Source: Deltaproteobacteria bacterium RBG_13_52_11 (GTDB taxonomy: Bacteria > Desulfobacterota > B13-G15 > RBG-16-54-18). From it: a stretch of 6,408 nucleotides of DNA. Below are positions 5,936 to 6,408 of the stretch, in pieces. Made by a program: the position numbers and the translations under genes. The notes under the pieces are model-generated. The model worked only from the letters and a program-made list of their open reading frames with translations. It was not told where the DNA came from and made no database searches. The stretch's first letter is position 1; each line of letters starts with the position of its first letter. The stretch is taken from positions 1-6,408 of the forward strand of contig MGQF01000053.1 in the NCBI GenBank assembly GCA_001797745.1, in the 5' to 3' direction.

Positions 5936-5989
5936 AGGCCGATTCTCTTATTCACTTGTGTTATCAATTAAGAGCTGCCAAAATAGAAA

Positions 5990-6027
5990 GGTCAAACATA
6001 GATTTGACCCGTCTTCTTTTCTTTTTG
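5990..6027. terminator. Likely bidirectional terminator after murJ
   Basis: GGTCAAA (5990-5996) and TTTGACC (6003-6009) form a perfect 7-bp stem with a 6-base loop. On the + strand it is followed by CGTCTTCTTTTCTTTTTG (T rich, 6010-6027). On the minus strand the stem is followed by TTTCTATTTT. It sits 55 bases past the murJ stop, as expected for murJ termination, and also at the end of a minus-strand relic. Confidence 0.6.
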
Positions 6028-6052
6028 CACCACCTCCTCAAAATTCTGCCAC

Positions 6053-6098
6053 GCGAGACAGATTCCTGCCCGATGGGACTTCATCCCGTCTCGCAGGA
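6053..6098. repeat. Nested, mutually exclusive inverted repeats
   Basis: Structure 1 is TCCTGC (6064-6069) with GCAGGA (6093-6098) outside a 2x2 internal loop, plus GATGGGA (6072-6078) with TCCCGTC (6084-6090) around a CTTCA loop, 13 pairs including one G-U. Structure 2 is GCGAGAC (6053-6059) with GTCTCGC (6088-6094), which shares bases with structure 1 and cannot form together with it. No T run follows. Confidence 0.5.
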
Positions 6099-6197
6099 CG
6101 ATCTCAGCGGTTTGATGACCTCGCACTACTCGACCATTTTCTCCTTGAATAAGCTAAAGAAAAGGTATATTCTTATTTGTCCGCGGCTTATCACTTG

Positions 6198-6214
6198 TTG
6201 GCATGATTCTTGTT
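6198..6214 (+). promoter_or_regulatory. Sigma-54-like promoter
   Basis: TTGGCATG (6198-6205), four bases, then TTGTT (6210-6214) matches the TTGGCACG-N4-TTGCW consensus at all but one base in each half, with GG and GT at the -24/-12 spacing (GG-N10-GT, consensus GC). A TATATT lies just downstream, but no -35 stands at proper distance for sigma-70. Transcription would start near 6225 and read towards the Shine-Dalgarno at the right edge. Confidence 0.42.
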
Positions 6215-6396
6215 ATATATTTTGTGCACGCCTTGCGATTCGCCCTGCCTCCCGGCCGCACAAGACAAGCTCGGCCAGGTTCAAGAACCACGCGGATGCG
6301 GCTCGCAGTGAACACGGTGGTTGCCGCCACTCATCATGAGCGTGCAGTTGCGGGGAGAATGGCTCCCCCCATAGTTACAATAGATAAAACTTCTTC
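6215..6396. other. Long untranslated leader or spacer ahead of a gene beyond the edge
   Basis: No gene is supported. A frame open from 6203 has no Shine-Dalgarno and an unconvincing product. The stretch holds several small inverted repeats: GGCCG/CGGCC (near 6254-6276), the palindrome GGTTC-AA-GAACC (6278-6289), GTGG/CCAC in the GGTGGTTGCCGCCAC patch, and a GGGGAG (6352-6357) / CTCCCC (6363-6368) hairpin without a T run. I do not recognise a riboswitch class. Confidence 0.4.
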
Positions 6397-6406
6397 GAGG
6401 AGGTGA
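6397..6406 (+). promoter_or_regulatory. Strong Shine-Dalgarno at the right edge
   Basis: GAGGAGGTGA (6397-6406) is nearly the full anti-16S complement. No start codon is in view, so a well-translated gene should begin a few bases beyond the window. Confidence 0.6.
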
Positions 6407-6408
6407 AG

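Larger units (their letters stand above)
5964..6153 (-). pseudogene. Minus-strand small-protein relic split between two frames
   Basis: On the minus strand one frame is open from 6153 to TGA at 5994-5992. A possible GTG start at 6126 gives 44 residues that include GHQTAEIVLRDGMKSHRAG and end NFEEVVQKEKKTGQIYV. AAGGAG lies at 6147-6142, 15 bases before that GTG. In the neighbouring frame the same strand continues as RRRVKSMFDLSILAALN to TGA at 5966-5964. Removing one base from the AAAA run (plus strand 6017-6020) would join QKE to RRRVKSMFDLS into one reading frame. Both halves have protein-like composition, whereas the + strand frames here (e.g. from 5932) have no support. I have an unverified impression that this kind of tail recurs in short frames of deltaproteobacterial genomes. 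Inferred: a decayed small gene or dispersed element. It is too short to assign a function. Confidence 0.38.

Noticed and set aside
6278..6289. GGTTCAAGAACC read as a tRNA T-arm
   Set aside because: No acceptor, D-arm or anticodon arm can be built around it; it is just a palindrome.
5932..6339. Long + strand frame starting at the ATG that overlaps the murJ stop
   Set aside because: The ATGA overlap suggests coupling, but the product runs across a terminator-like stem and T tract, has no domain-like pattern, and lies opposite a better-looking minus-strand frame.
6203..6406. + strand frame at the right edge
   Set aside because: It has no Shine-Dalgarno, begins within the sigma-54-like promoter and gives an Arg/Ala/Pro-rich product with no recognisable feature.

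Overview
The window looks like ordinary chromosomal DNA of a Gram-negative, probably anaerobic, bacterium. The MurJ sequence style, the nucleotidyltransferase, the small zinc-site and membrane proteins and a sigma-54-like promoter together suggest the former Deltaproteobacteria (Desulfobacterota, e.g. a Syntrophales/Syntrophobacteria-type lineage). This taxonomic guess is an inference from gene style, not a measured placement. All convincing genes are on the + strand. I found no CRISPR array, rRNA, tRNA, intact insertion sequence or phage module, and no convincing new multi-gene system.

Left part (1-1613): the window opens inside a small antitoxin-like gene (2-277) that seems to join the N-terminal part of one antitoxin family to the RelB/Phd-type C-terminal tail of another. 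No recognisable toxin gene follows. Next is an unrecognised Cys-rich small protein (330-683) whose last third looks frame-disturbed, because an overlapping frame (613-762) reads more like protein. Then come an exported 80-residue protein with an Ada-like Cys/His zinc site (803-1045) and an 83-residue three-helix membrane protein (1264-1515).

Middle (1614-4096): a nucleotidyltransferase-fold protein with a D-x-N variant of the catalytic motif (1614-2273) lies 19 bases upstream of a TPM-domain membrane protein (2293-3234) with a Gly/Ser-repeat tail. The pair looks like an operon. A hairpin and a good promoter then separate it from a NYN-domain plus OST-HTH/LOTUS putative ribonuclease (3356-4096).

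Right part (4097-6408): after a roughly 230-base leader with a terminator-like hairpin that overlaps a promoter-like sequence, murJ (4331-5935) encodes the lipid II flippase. The last 473 bases hold no convincing + strand gene. They contain a likely bidirectional terminator, a broken minus-strand small-protein relic, nested alternative hairpins, a sigma-54-like promoter and a strong Shine-Dalgarno at the very edge that announces a gene just outside the window. The genes do not form one pathway. The most useful leads are the chimeric antitoxin, the minus-strand relic after murJ (possibly a dispersed element), and the sigma-54-like promoter with its long structured leader.
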